A stretch of DNA of 64,000 bases from Cognatilysobacter claricitrinus (GTDB taxonomy: Bacteria > Pseudomonadota > Gammaproteobacteria > Xanthomonadales > Xanthomonadaceae). The notes under the pieces were generated by a model. The model was not told where the DNA came from, did not search any database, and saw nothing but the letters and a program-made list of their open reading frames with translations. Location of the stretch: positions 1,178,001 through 1,242,000 of the forward strand of contig NZ_BAAFZV010000002.1 in assembly GCF_045866565.1 (NCBI RefSeq), in the 5' to 3' direction. Both the position numbers and the translations under genes were made by a program. How positions within the stretch are numbered: position 1 is the first letter of the stretch; every line of letters starts with the position of its first letter. Positions 17,827 through 27,012 of this stretch are shown here, piece by piece.

Positions 17827-20800
17827 CCGACGCGACGTCCACCGGCATCTACGCGCAGATGGACCTCGCGCCCGGCACGCTGCTCGCCGGGCGTTTCCGC
17901 ATCGAAGGGCTGGTCGGCGTCGGCGGCATGGGCGTCGTCTATCGCGCGCTGGACGAAGCACTGGGCGTTCCGGTCGCGATCAAACTGCTGCGGCCGGAAA
18001 TCGCGCAGCGCGCCGATGCGTTCGAGCGCTTCCGGCAGGAATTGCTGCTCGCAAGGCAGGTGTCGAGCCCGCACGTCGTGCGCATCCACGACATCGCGCG
18101 GCATGAATTCAGCAACGGCGATACCCGCTGGCTGATCAGCATGGACCTGATCGACGGCGAACCGCTCGATCGCATCATCGATCGCGGCCCGCTGCCGGTC
18201 GATACCGCACTGCGCATCGCGCGCGACGTCGCGTCGGGGCTGCAGGCCGCGCACGCCCGCGAGGTCGTGCATCGCGACCTCAAGCCGGCGAACGTGCTGG
18301 TCGCCGACGACGGCAGCGCGTCGATCACCGACTTCGGCGTCGCGCGTTCGATCGCCACCAGCACGCGCAGCGCGACGTCGAGCATCGTCGGCACGCCGGA
18401 TTACCTGTCGCCCGAACAGGCGCGCGGCGATCCGATCGGGCCGCGCAGCGACCTCTACGCACTTGGCCTGATCCTGCACGAGATGCTCACCGGCGAACGC
18501 GCGTTCGCCTCGGCGACATCCGCAGAAGCGCTCGCGCAACGCCTCGTGCGCACGCCGCCGCTGGTGACCGCGACGCGCCCCGAAGTGCCGACGTGGATCG
18601 CGCGCCTGGTGGAACGCCTGCTGCGGCCGCAACCCGCGCATCGCCTGCCCGATGCGGCGTCCGTGGTGCAGGCGATCGATCGACGCGAAGTGCCGCGCGA
18701 TCCGGTGCGCGGCCGGCGCTTGTTGGGCGCTGTGGCAATTGCGTCGCTGGTCATTGCCGGAGGCGCGTTCTGGTGGACGCATCGCACGCCCGTCGATGCC
18801 GTGGCGCCTGCGCCCTCGCGTCCCCTGGAACGCGTGCTGCTGATGCCGCTCGAAGGCGACGGCGTAGCCGAAGCCGAACGCGTCGGTCTCGACGTGCAGT
18901 TGCGTGCCGCGTTGTCGGATGCGCCCGGACTCGCGCGCGTGGACACCGATCGCATGCTGCAGGCGCTCGGCCAGCTCGACGCCACCGGCCGCCCGACGCT
19001 CGACGCCATGCGTCGCGCCGGCGCCGCGAGCCGCGTCGTTCGGCTGGAACTCGCATCGGTCGCGAACGCTTGGCACGTGACAGGCGAGCAGGACGGCGGG
19101 GAGAACACGCGCATCGATGGCCCGCGCGCCGCAACGCCGGGCGACGCGCTGGCCGCGTGGCTGCGGACGCCGCAGGCCATGTCGTCGCTCGGGTTGACCG
19201 TCGCGCCGTCGCTGCACCTGCCGGCGCCGAACGTGCTCGCGCTCGAAGGCTCAGGCGAGATCGCGCGACGCGCCGGTCGTTACGACGCCGCGCTGGCCGC
19301 TTTGCGACAGGCGACCACGCTCGATCGCGCCGACCCGGCGGCGTTCATCGCGCTGGCCGAGGTCGCGCAGGCCGTGGGCGAAGACGAGGTCGCGTTGTCC
19401 GCGATCGACGGCGCGCAGCGTGCATCGACGCCGCCCGCTAAACAATCGACGGCGCGACTGGCCGCCATGCGCGCGATGCTCGAGGGCGAGCCGGCCATCG
19501 CCGCGCGAACGTGGAAGACACTGGCCACGCAATCACCATCCGACACATTCGCGCAACTGCAGCTCGCGCGCGCGTCCGGCGCCGCTGGCGAGTTCGACGA
19601 CGCGGTCGCGACATTGCAGAAACTGACCGAGCGCGATGCGCAGGACGCGCGCGCATGGTTCGAGCTCGGCAAGTTCTCCATCCTCAAAGGCGACGCGCGC
19701 CCCGCCGTCGACGATTACCTCGTCCGCGCACTGGTGCTGTTCAAGCGTGGTCGCAATGCCTATGGCGTGGCCGAAACGGTGAACGCGCTAGGCGTGGCCT
19801 ACGGACGCCTCGGCCAGACCGCCGACGCGGAAGAACAATATCGACACGCGGTCGAACTGCGGCGCGCGGTCGGCAATCGTCGCGGCGTCGCGACCAGCCA
19901 GCGCAACCTCGCCAACCTGTTGAGCCAACGCGGCGCGTTCGACGCCGCGGCCGCCGCGCTCGACGAAGCGCGCCGCATCAACATCGAACTCAACGATCGC
20001 GCCGGACTCGCCGCCGTCGACAACGAGCGCGGCCTGCTGGAGGAAGAACGCGGGCACTATGCGGCGTCGCTCGATGCGTTCCGCCTCGCGCTGCAGGGGT
20101 TCGAACGCGCCGGCGATCCACACGGCGTCGCGCAGGCGCTCAACGACATCGGCTTCGCGCAGTACCAGCTCGGCGCGTACGACGATGCGCAGACCTACTG
20201 GCAACGCGCCGCCGATGCCTACCGGCAGCTCGGCGACGAAACCGGGGTCATCCGTACGCGACAGAACCTCGGCTTGCTGCTCGCCGCGCGCGGACGCTGG
20301 GCGGATGCACAACAGGCGCAGGCGGACGCGCTGTCGCAGGCGCGCCGCCGGCAGATGGCCGAGGAAGCCGCCGTCGCCTATCGCAACCTCGCCGAGCTGG
20401 CGATCGCACGCGGCGACACCGTATCCGCGGTGCGCAACGCCTCCGCCGCGCTCGCGTTGTTCCAGGAACGCGATGACCTGCGCGGAAGCGTGGACGTGCG
20501 GCTGCTCGATGCCGAGGCGCGCATCGATGCCAACGATCTGGACGGCGCCGCCCGCACGCTGGCCGGCCTGCGCGCCGATCTGGCCCAGGCGTCGACCGAG
20601 CAACGTGCGATCGCCGGCCGGCTCGACGCACAACTCGCGAACGCGCGTGGCGATACGCGCGCAGCGCTCGCGGCGCTGAAGAAGGCGCAACCGCTCGCCG
20701 TCGCGTCGGGCGTGCGCGCACTCCAGCTCGACCTCGACCTGCTGCAGGCGCGACTTACGCTTCGCGACCCTGCGCCCTTTGACGCGCCGACGGCGGCGCT

Positions 20801-21095
20801 CGGCAACGCCGGGCTGCGCCTGGACTGGACCGACCTCGCGATGCGCGCCGCGCTCGCACACGGTGACGCGTCGACCGCACTGCGCCTGTATCGCGACGCC
20901 GCGCCATCGCTGCGCGACGCATCAAGCCGCACCATCGCATCGATCCACACGCAGGCCGCGTCAGCACAGCGCGCACTCGGTGACACCGCCGCCGCAACGG
21001 AAGCCGAAACGGCCGCGCGCGCCGCGACCGAACGGTTCAACGCCGCGCGTCCCCACGCGGTCGCCACCACCGCGTCGAAAACACCCGCGCCATGA
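17823..21095 (+). CDS. Transmembrane Hanks-type Ser/Thr protein kinase with TPR ectodomain
   Basis: 1090 aa. Kinase domain about 20-285: GVGGMGVVYRA glycine loop, AIKLLRPE with the ATP Lys, HRDLKPANVL catalytic loop, ITDFGVARS, and GTPDYLSPEQARGD at the activation-loop end. It is a complete RD-type active kinase. One TM helix follows (about 299-318, LLGAVAIASLVIAGGAFWW). Residues about 330-440 resemble a TolB/FlgO-like fold (RVLLMPLEGDGVAEAERVGL). The rest (about 450-1060) is a series of TPR-like repeats, e.g. ALGVAYGRLGQTADAEEQYR. The repeats would be periplasmic, suggesting a receptor kinase. It overlaps both neighbours by 4 nt. Confidence 0.93.
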   Translation: MTDATSTGIYAQMDLAPGTLLAGRFRIEGLVGVGGMGVVYRALDEALGVPVAIKLLRPEIAQRADAFERFRQELLLARQVSSPHVVRIHDIARHEFSNGDTRWLISMDLIDGEPLDRIIDRGPLPVDTALRIARDVASGLQAAHAREVVHRDLKPANVLVADDGSASITDFGVARSIATSTRSATSSIVGTPDYLSPEQARGDPIGPRSDLYALGLILHEMLTGERAFASATSAEALAQRLVRTPPLVTATRPEVPTWIARLVERLLRPQPAHRLPDAASVVQAIDRREVPRDPVRGRRLLGAVAIASLVIAGGAFWWTHRTPVDAVAPAPSRPLERVLLMPLEGDGVAEAERVGLDVQLRAALSDAPGLARVDTDRMLQALGQLDATGRPTLDAMRRAGAASRVVRLELASVANAWHVTGEQDGGENTRIDGPRAATPGDALAAWLRTPQAMSSLGLTVAPSLHLPAPNVLALEGSGEIARRAGRYDAALAALRQATTLDRADPAAFIALAEVAQAVGEDEVALSAIDGAQRASTPPAKQSTARLAAMRAMLEGEPAIAARTWKTLATQSPSDTFAQLQLARASGAAGEFDDAVATLQKLTERDAQDARAWFELGKFSILKGDARPAVDDYLVRALVLFKRGRNAYGVAETVNALGVAYGRLGQTADAEEQYRHAVELRRAVGNRRGVATSQRNLANLLSQRGAFDAAAAALDEARRINIELNDRAGLAAVDNERGLLEEERGHYAASLDAFRLALQGFERAGDPHGVAQALNDIGFAQYQLGAYDDAQTYWQRAADAYRQLGDETGVIRTRQNLGLLLAARGRWADAQQAQADALSQARRRQMAEEAAVAYRNLAELAIARGDTVSAVRNASAALALFQERDDLRGSVDVRLLDAEARIDANDLDGAARTLAGLRADLAQASTEQRAIAGRLDAQLANARGDTRAALAALKKAQPLAVASGVRALQLDLDLLQARLTLRDPAPFDAPTAALGNAGLRLDWTDLAMRAALAHGDASTALRLYRDAAPSLRDASSRTIASIHTQAASAQRALGDTAAATEAETAARAATERFNAARPHAVATTASKTPAP

Positions 21096-21793
21096 ACGAC
21101 CCGTCCCCCGATCGCTACGCGCAGTTGCTCGAGCGCCTCGAAGCGAACGAGCGCGAATTCCGTCGTCTCGGCCGCTCCGTCCTGCGCGTGCAGGAGGACG
21201 AGCGTCGCCGGCTCGCCCGGGAGCTGCACGACGGCGTCGGCCAGAACCTCACCGCGCTCAAGCATCGGCTCGCGCAACTGCGGGACGGGCTCGACGACGC
21301 GACACCGATGCGCGACGCCCTCGACGCTGCGGTCGCGCTCTGCGCCGACACGCTGGAGGACACGCGCGAACTTTCGCGCCTGCTGCGTCCGACCATCCTC
21401 GACGACCTCGGCCTCGAACCCGCGCTGCGCTGGCTCGGCCGAAGTATCGGCGAGGCCGCGCGCATCGCGATCGCGGTGGAAGTCGAACCGCTGCCGGCGC
21501 TCGACGGCGAACGCGAGACATTGCTGTTCCGCGTCGCGCAGGAAGCGCTCAACAACATCGCCAAGCATGCGCAGGCGCGCAGCGTCCTGGTGCGGCTGGT
21601 GGAACGCGACCGGCGCATGCAGTTGCAGGTGGTCGACGACGGGATAGGCTTCGATCCGGGCGAACGCGCATCGGGCAGCGGGCTGTCCGGCATGCGCGAA
21701 CGCCTGCGACTGTTCCAGGGCACGCTCGACGTGCACTCCGCGCCCGGCAATGGCACCCGCCTGCGCGCTGTCGTGCCGCTCGACGCAGCCTGA
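21092..21793 (+). CDS. Sensorless NarL-type (HisKA_3) histidine kinase
   Basis: 233 aa, no TM helix and no sensor domain. N-terminal coiled segment (1-35), HisKA_3 dimer domain with DERRRLARELHDGVGQN (phospho-His46), and an HATPase with EALNNIAKHA (N box), DDGIGFDPG and GSGLSGMRERL (G boxes), all intact. Input must come from partner proteins. Its start codon overlaps the end of the Ser/Thr kinase gene by 4 nt, and a response regulator gene follows 57 bp later, so it probably relays the kinase/FHA signal. The other reading is that it is a plain partner of the regulator with an unknown input. Confidence 0.93.
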   Translation: MNDPSPDRYAQLLERLEANEREFRRLGRSVLRVQEDERRRLARELHDGVGQNLTALKHRLAQLRDGLDDATPMRDALDAAVALCADTLEDTRELSRLLRPTILDDLGLEPALRWLGRSIGEAARIAIAVEVEPLPALDGERETLLFRVAQEALNNIAKHAQARSVLVRLVERDRRMQLQVVDDGIGFDPGERASGSGLSGMRERLRLFQGTLDVHSAPGNGTRLRAVVPLDAA

Positions 21794-21850
21794 CGCGGTC
21801 GGGGCCGTCCCGGCTTGACGCCACGGCCGCTCGACCCGCACGGTTCGCGA

Positions 21851-22492
21851 ATGCCGATCCGCATCCTCATCGCCGACGACCACACGCTGGTGCGCGAAAG
21901 CCTGGTCGGCCTGCTGCAGGCGGACGGCGACGTGCAGGTCATCGCGCAGGCGGCGGACGGCATCGAAACGCTGGAAAAGGCCAACGCTGTGCGGCCGGAC
22001 ATCGTGATCGCCGACCTCTCGATGCCGGGCCTCGGTGGTATCGAGGTCGTGCGGCGCCTGCGCGAGGCGCTGCCGCAGACACGCGTGCTCGTGCTCACGA
22101 TGCATCAGGAAGACGAGTACGTGCTGCAGGCCGTGCGTGCGGGTGCATCGGGCTATCTGGTCAAGGACAGCGCGGCGTCCGAGTTGCTTGCGGCGGTGCG
22201 CAACCTGCACGCCGGGCGCGGCCATTTCGGTCCGCAGGCCGCGCGCACGCTGGCGCAGCAGCTACAGCACCCGGAGCGCACGCTCGACGATCCCTACGGC
22301 CGGCTCACGGCGCGCGAGCGCGAGGTGTTCCACCTGATCGCCGAGGGTCACACCACCAAGGAAGTCGCGCGCAAACTCGACATCAGCGCGAAGACCGCGG
22401 AAAACCACCGCGCCCGCGTTCTCGACAAGGTCGGCGTGCGCAACACCGCCGAGCTGGTGCGCTACGCGCTGCGCAAGGGTCTGCTCGACTGA
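21851..22492 (+). CDS. NarL/FixJ-type response regulator with LuxR DNA-binding domain
   Basis: 213 aa. Receiver domain 1-120: ADDH acidic pair at 9-10, phospho-acceptor Asp55 in IADLSMPG, Lys in LVKDSAASE. Then a LuxR-type helix-turn-helix, about 148-210 (LTAREREVFHLIAEGHTTKE then AENHRARVLDKVG). It is the cognate partner of the upstream HisKA_3 kinase. The ATG at 21851 is used; an upstream TTG would add non-conserved residues. A GC-rich hairpin at 22496-22527 follows the stop and may end the operon. Targets unknown. Confidence 0.93.
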   Translation: MPIRILIADDHTLVRESLVGLLQADGDVQVIAQAADGIETLEKANAVRPDIVIADLSMPGLGGIEVVRRLREALPQTRVLVLTMHQEDEYVLQAVRAGASGYLVKDSAASELLAAVRNLHAGRGHFGPQAARTLAQQLQHPERTLDDPYGRLTAREREVFHLIAEGHTTKEVARKLDISAKTAENHRARVLDKVGVRNTAELVRYALRKGLLD

Positions 22493-22560
22493 TGCCCGCC
22501 CCGCTCCGCAGCGTCCGTGCGGGGCGGTATGCTCGACGCGATTCCGACTGGAGCCGCTCG

Positions 22561-23043
22561 ATGCGCCCTGCCCCTCTGTTCCGACTCGCCGTCGCCGCGG
22601 CAACCTTCGCGATGCTCGCCGCCTGCGCGGGCGGCCCGGTCCGCCGCGTGTCCGAACCGACCGCCCAGATCCAGCAGCTCACCGTGCGCGCCGACGGCGG
22701 TTGGAACATCCAGCTGCGCCTGCAGAACTACAGCTCGATCCCGATGCGCTTCGACAACGTGCATCTCGCGCTCACCGCCGCCGAGCAGGCCGCAGGCGAT
22801 CTCGTTGCGACGCCCGCGCTCGATATCGGCCCCGAATCCGCCGACGTGATTGACGTGCGCCTGCAACCGTCCACCGCGGCGAAGCTCGCGATCGCCGACG
22901 CGCTCGCAGGTGGTCGCAGTGTCGACTACAAGCTCGAGGGCCAGATCGCGGCCACGCCAGAAAAGAAGTCGCAACAGACGTTCGACGTGCGCCATCGCAG
23001 CACGCTGAACCCCGCGCCGGGCCTGCCCGGCGTGCTGCGCTGA
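22561..23043 (+). CDS. Lipoprotein with LEA type 2-like domain
   Basis: 160 aa. Signal peptide with lipobox LAAC (Cys near residue 22) predicts an outer- or inner-membrane lipoprotein. The mature part has a single beta-sandwich-like domain with ITVR-like strands and LQNYSSIPMRFDNVHLAL, typical of water-stress/LEA_2 domains. Found in many Xanthomonadaceae with unknown role. It ends 10 bp before the acyl-CoA dehydrogenase gene, so the two may be cotranscribed. Confidence 0.7.
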   Translation: MRPAPLFRLAVAAATFAMLAACAGGPVRRVSEPTAQIQQLTVRADGGWNIQLRLQNYSSIPMRFDNVHLALTAAEQAAGDLVATPALDIGPESADVIDVRLQPSTAAKLAIADALAGGRSVDYKLEGQIAATPEKKSQQTFDVRHRSTLNPAPGLPGVLR

Positions 23044-23053
23044 GGTCACCGCC

Positions 23054-24850
23054 ATGAGCCGTTACGACGCTCCGCTCACCGACATGCGCTTCGTGTTGTT
23101 CGACCTGCTCCGTAGCGAGCAGGCGTTCGCACACCTCGGCTACACCGACGCCACGCGCGACATCATCGAGGCCGTGCTCGACGAAGGCGCGCGCTTCGCG
23201 TCGCAGGTGCTCGCCCCGCTGAACCGCGTGGGCGACGAGGTCGGTTGCACGCTCGACACGTCGACGGGTGACGTCCGCACGCCGCCCGGCTTCAAGGAGG
23301 CGTACGCGCAGTACGTCGACGGTGGCTGGACCGGCCTCGTCACCGCGACCGAGCACGGTGGCCAGGGCCTGCCGCACCTCGTCGGCTTCCCGATCAAGGA
23401 AATGGTCGACGCCGCGAACCTCGCATGGGGCAACTTCCCGCTGCTGTCGAACGGCGCGGTGGAAGCGTTGTCGGTGTATGGCACGCCGTGGCAGCGCGAC
23501 GTATTCCTCAAGCCGCTCGTCGACGGGCGCTGGACCGGCACGATGTGCCTGACCGAACCCCACTGCGGCAGCGACCTCGGCCTGCTGCGCACGCGCGCCG
23601 AGCCGCGCGGCGACGACACGTATTCCATCTCCGGCACCAAGATCTTCATCACCGCCGGCGAGCACGACATGACGGACAACATCGTCCATCTCGTGCTGGC
23701 CAAGTTGCCGGACGCGCCGGCGGGGAGCCGCGGCATTTCGCTGTTTGTCGTGCCGAAGTTCCGCGTTGCGCAGGACGGCTCGATCGGCGAGCGCAACACG
23801 CTTCGCTGCGGCAGCCTGGAACACAAGATGGGCATCCACGGTTCGGCGACGTGCGTGATGAACTTCGACGGCGCCGAAGGCTATCTCGTCGGTGAGCCGC
23901 ACAAGGGCCTGATGGCGATGTTCGTGATGATGAACACCGCTCGGCTCGCCGTCGGCCTGCAGGGTCTTGGCCTGGCGGACCGCGCGTTCCAGAACGCGTT
24001 CGTCTATTCGAAGGATCGCCTGCAGATGCGTGCGGCGACCGGCGCGAAGTTCCCCGACAAGTCGGCCGACCCGATCATCGTCCACCCCGACGTGCGCCGC
24101 ATGCTGCTCACCTGCAAGGCGCTGGTCGAAGGCGGTCGCGCGATGGCCTACGACGCCGCGTTGCAGTTCGACATCGCATCGCATGGCGGCACCGACGAGG
24201 AACGCGCCGAAGCCGATGCGCTGGTCGGGTTCCTGACGCCGATCGTCAAGGCCTGCCTGACCGAATGGAGCGTCGAGGTCACCTACGACGCACTGCAATG
24301 CTTCGGCGGGCACGGCTACATCCACGAACACGGCATGGAGCAGCTCGCGCGCGATGCACGCATCACCACGCTGTACGAAGGCACCACCGGCATCCAGGCG
24401 CTGGACCTGCTCGGTCGCAAGGTCATGCAGCTCAAGGGCGCGGGGCTGAAGGCGATGCTCGGGCGCATCCGCACGTTCGCCGAAGCGCGTGCCGGCGACG
24501 CCGAGATCGGCGGCTACTGCACGGTGCTCGGCGACCTCGCCACGCAATGGCAGCACATGAGCGTCGCCGTCGCGCAGCGAAGTGGCGAAAACGCGGACGA
24601 GCTCGGCGCCGCGGCCTACGACTACCTGATGTTCTCCGGCTACGTCGTGCTCGCTTACTGGTGGGCGCGCAGCGTCGCGGCGCTCGACGGCGCGTCGGTC
24701 ACCCCGGCGTTCGCCGACGGCAAGCGCGCCGCCGCGCGCTTCTATTTCGACCGGATCCTGCCACGCACGCTCACCCATTCCGCCGCGATCCGCAGCGGTT
24801 CGGGCTCGCTGATGGACCTCGACGCGGACGCTTTCGACGCCGGACGCTGA
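23054..24850 (+). CDS. Acyl-CoA dehydrogenase, long form with C-terminal extension
   Basis: FAD enzyme of 598 aa for the first dehydrogenation of beta-oxidation. Seen: MCLTEPHCGSDLGLLRT and ISGTKIFITAGEHD (FAD and substrate site) near 165-210, FGGHGYIHEHGMEQLARDAR near 420, and the catalytic Glu in TTLYEGTTGIQALDLLGRK near 440. The extra C-terminal domain of about 130 residues marks the group of large dehydrogenases used for long-chain or dicarboxylic acyl-CoAs in gammaproteobacteria. Chain-length preference cannot be read here. ATG 23054 lies 10 nt after the lipoprotein stop. Confidence 0.92.
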   Translation: MSRYDAPLTDMRFVLFDLLRSEQAFAHLGYTDATRDIIEAVLDEGARFASQVLAPLNRVGDEVGCTLDTSTGDVRTPPGFKEAYAQYVDGGWTGLVTATEHGGQGLPHLVGFPIKEMVDAANLAWGNFPLLSNGAVEALSVYGTPWQRDVFLKPLVDGRWTGTMCLTEPHCGSDLGLLRTRAEPRGDDTYSISGTKIFITAGEHDMTDNIVHLVLAKLPDAPAGSRGISLFVVPKFRVAQDGSIGERNTLRCGSLEHKMGIHGSATCVMNFDGAEGYLVGEPHKGLMAMFVMMNTARLAVGLQGLGLADRAFQNAFVYSKDRLQMRAATGAKFPDKSADPIIVHPDVRRMLLTCKALVEGGRAMAYDAALQFDIASHGGTDEERAEADALVGFLTPIVKACLTEWSVEVTYDALQCFGGHGYIHEHGMEQLARDARITTLYEGTTGIQALDLLGRKVMQLKGAGLKAMLGRIRTFAEARAGDAEIGGYCTVLGDLATQWQHMSVAVAQRSGENADELGAAAYDYLMFSGYVVLAYWWARSVAALDGASVTPAFADGKRAAARFYFDRILPRTLTHSAAIRSGSGSLMDLDADAFDAGR

Positions 24851-24924
24851 ACCGGCCGGCGGCCATCCGACACGATGTGAGCCGGCGACGCCCTTTCGTC
24901 ACCGGCTCGTTATAAGCTCGGGCC

Positions 24925-25584
24925 ATGGCGCACCATCACGCAAGGTTGCGACTCATCGACCAGGATCCGATCTGGTCCGCGGAACCGCTGTCGCCGCCAC
25001 CCGGCGGATTTCCCCTCGACGGCGTACGTCTTCTGTCCCTGGATGCCCACGGCCACGTACTCGACTGGCTGCACTGGCACGAAGCCACCTGTCTCTATGC
25101 ACGCGGCGCAGTGGCCTGGACACTGGGCGAGCCCTGCCTGCGCGTACACGGTGGCCACGCGCGCGACACCGGCGAACGCAGCATCATCGAATTGCATCCG
25201 ATCGTCGCGACGCGTGGCCGCGCACGCGCGCACGCGCTCAACCCCACACCCGCGCTGACGAACACCGCACTGTTCGCCCGCGACGCGCATCTCTGCCTGT
25301 ACTGCGGCGAGTCGTTCCCGCGCAGCAAGCTCACGCGCGACCATGTCATGCCGTTGTCGAAGGGTGGTCGCGACACGTGGGAGAACGTCGTCGCCGCGTG
25401 CTTCCCATGCAACTCGCACAAGCGCAACCGCACCCCGCAGCAGGCGTCGATGCCGTTGCTCGCGGTGCCGTACCGCCCCAGCTGGATCGAACACCTGATC
25501 CTCTCCAACCGTCACATCCTCGCGGACCAGATGGAATTCCTGAAGGCGCAGTTGCCGCGCCGCGCGCGCCGCGTCGCCGTCTGA
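24925..25584 (+). CDS. HNH endonuclease family protein
   Basis: 219 aa. The first 110 residues are not recognised. The C-terminal half holds a zinc-ribbon HNH nuclease: CLYCGESFPRSKLTRDHVMP with the first CxxC pair and the catalytic Asp-His, then SKGGRDTWENVVAACFPCN with Asn and the second CxxC, and a following His. This form is widespread, stand-alone and chromosomal in proteobacteria; no methylase or restriction partner is next to it. A nuclease role is inferred from motifs. Confidence 0.88.
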   Translation: MAHHHARLRLIDQDPIWSAEPLSPPPGGFPLDGVRLLSLDAHGHVLDWLHWHEATCLYARGAVAWTLGEPCLRVHGGHARDTGERSIIELHPIVATRGRARAHALNPTPALTNTALFARDAHLCLYCGESFPRSKLTRDHVMPLSKGGRDTWENVVAACFPCNSHKRNRTPQQASMPLLAVPYRPSWIEHLILSNRHILADQMEFLKAQLPRRARRVAV

Positions 25585-25707
25585 GGAGTGCGCCCCCGTT
25601 CACGATTCGACGACACGCATGTGTCGTATGTCGACGCATGCGCGTCATTCGCGTTGACGCCGCCTGACCCTTTCGCAACACTCGTCCCAAATATCAGGCA
25701 GAGACGT

Positions 25708-26919
25708 ATGGCGGCATTGACCCTCGGCTTTACCGGCATGGACGCTTCCACCGAAAGCGAGCTGCGCCGCGCCTTCGAACAGGCGCTTCCGGCTTCGGGC
25801 GGTGGCTGGCAGCTGGTGCCGGACACGCACGCGGATTACGTCGTCGTCGACATGGACAGCATGTACGGGCCGATGAGCTGGCTGCGCCTGCACAACGCCG
25901 GCAAGCAGGTCGTCGGGCTCACCGCGTCGCCGCGTACGCAGGCGCCGTATCGCCTCGGCCGGCCGGTCGACGCCAATGCGCTGACCGATCTTCTTCGCGA
26001 TATCCGCGTCGCCAATGGTGTCGAGGCCGTGGCCACGGCTCCGGCAGTCGCCGCGCCGGCTCCGACGCCGGCCGCCCCCGCCGCGGTGGAGCACGTCGCC
26101 GCCAAGCCGTCCGGCATGACGCCGTCGCCGCAGCAGGCCGACCAGCTGCCCGAGGAGCGCCCCGCTCCGTCCCCCGCGGCCGAGCTGCCTGCGAATCCCG
26201 TCGCGATCACCGAGCCCGCCGCGCCCGCGAACGAACCACCGAGCGTGGCGGTCGCCCAGGTGATGCCGCCCGCCCCGAGCATCGAGCCGGTCGCACCTGC
26301 GCCCGCGGCGGCGGCGCCGGCGCCCGCCCCCGCCCCGCCGGTCGCGACGCGCAGCGCCGAGCCGCGCTCGCTCGCCGAATGGCTGGCGTCCGGTCGCCTA
26401 CGCGGCCGCGTCCGCTTCGCCGACAGCAGCTCCGCGGTGCTGCTCGACACCGACCAGCGCCAGTACTTCGGCCCGTCCGCGCTCAAGCCGGTCACGCCGC
26501 TGTTCACGCGTGACGCCGCGCTTGCCGACTTCGAAACCGTGTCGCCGGACGTCTGGAACGCGCAGACCACCGCGCTCGGCGCGCCGCAGCCGATCGCGCG
26601 CCTGATCTGGTACGGGGCACTGCTGGCGGGCGAAGGCCGCATCGCCCCGGGTTACGACCCGGCCGACCGCTTCAGCCTGACCAAGTGGCCGCAGACCGAG
26701 CGCGAGTTCCCGAAGCACTTCCGCATCGCCACTGCGATGATGAAGGGCCCGGCCACGGTGACGGAAATCGCCGAGGCCAGCAGCGTGCCGGCAGCGGACG
26801 TCGCCGACTTCATCAACGCCTCGCTCGCCACCGGCTTCGCCGAGCCCTTCCGCGAACCCGAGCCGGAACCCGACGCCGGCGCACGCGGCGGCCTGTTCGG
26901 ACGCCTGCGCGGCCGCTGA
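25708..26919 (+). CDS. Unrecognised modular protein with Ala/Pro linker
   Basis: 403 aa. The N-terminal part (1-115) has a compact alpha/beta look with DTHADYVVVDMDSMYGPMSW, loosely like a receiver fold but without a clear phospho-site. A low-complexity linker rich in Ala and Pro runs from about 120 to 215. The C-terminal part (about 220-385) has RSLAEWLASGRLRGRVRFAD and a predicted winged-helix-like stretch (HFRIATAMMKGPATVTEIAE then VPAADVADFINASL). The tail is acidic then glycine-rich and basic. I do not recognise it. It sits 93 bp before dxs on the same strand. Confidence 0.75.
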   Translation: MAALTLGFTGMDASTESELRRAFEQALPASGGGWQLVPDTHADYVVVDMDSMYGPMSWLRLHNAGKQVVGLTASPRTQAPYRLGRPVDANALTDLLRDIRVANGVEAVATAPAVAAPAPTPAAPAAVEHVAAKPSGMTPSPQQADQLPEERPAPSPAAELPANPVAITEPAAPANEPPSVAVAQVMPPAPSIEPVAPAPAAAAPAPAPAPPVATRSAEPRSLAEWLASGRLRGRVRFADSSSAVLLDTDQRQYFGPSALKPVTPLFTRDAALADFETVSPDVWNAQTTALGAPQPIARLIWYGALLAGEGRIAPGYDPADRFSLTKWPQTEREFPKHFRIATAMMKGPATVTEIAEASSVPAADVADFINASLATGFAEPFREPEPEPDAGARGGLFGRLRGR

Positions 26920-27012
26920 TCTGACGGTATGCCCACCAGCGGCAGGCGCCACGCCTTGCCGCTGCCCGGCCTGCGGCGGGACAATGCGCAGTTCGCTTTT
27001 CCGGCCGCTTCC

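Noticed and set aside
20378..22225. 615-codon minus-strand frame opposite the kinase and regulator genes
   Set aside because: Antisense to genes with full motifs; no recognisable sequence.
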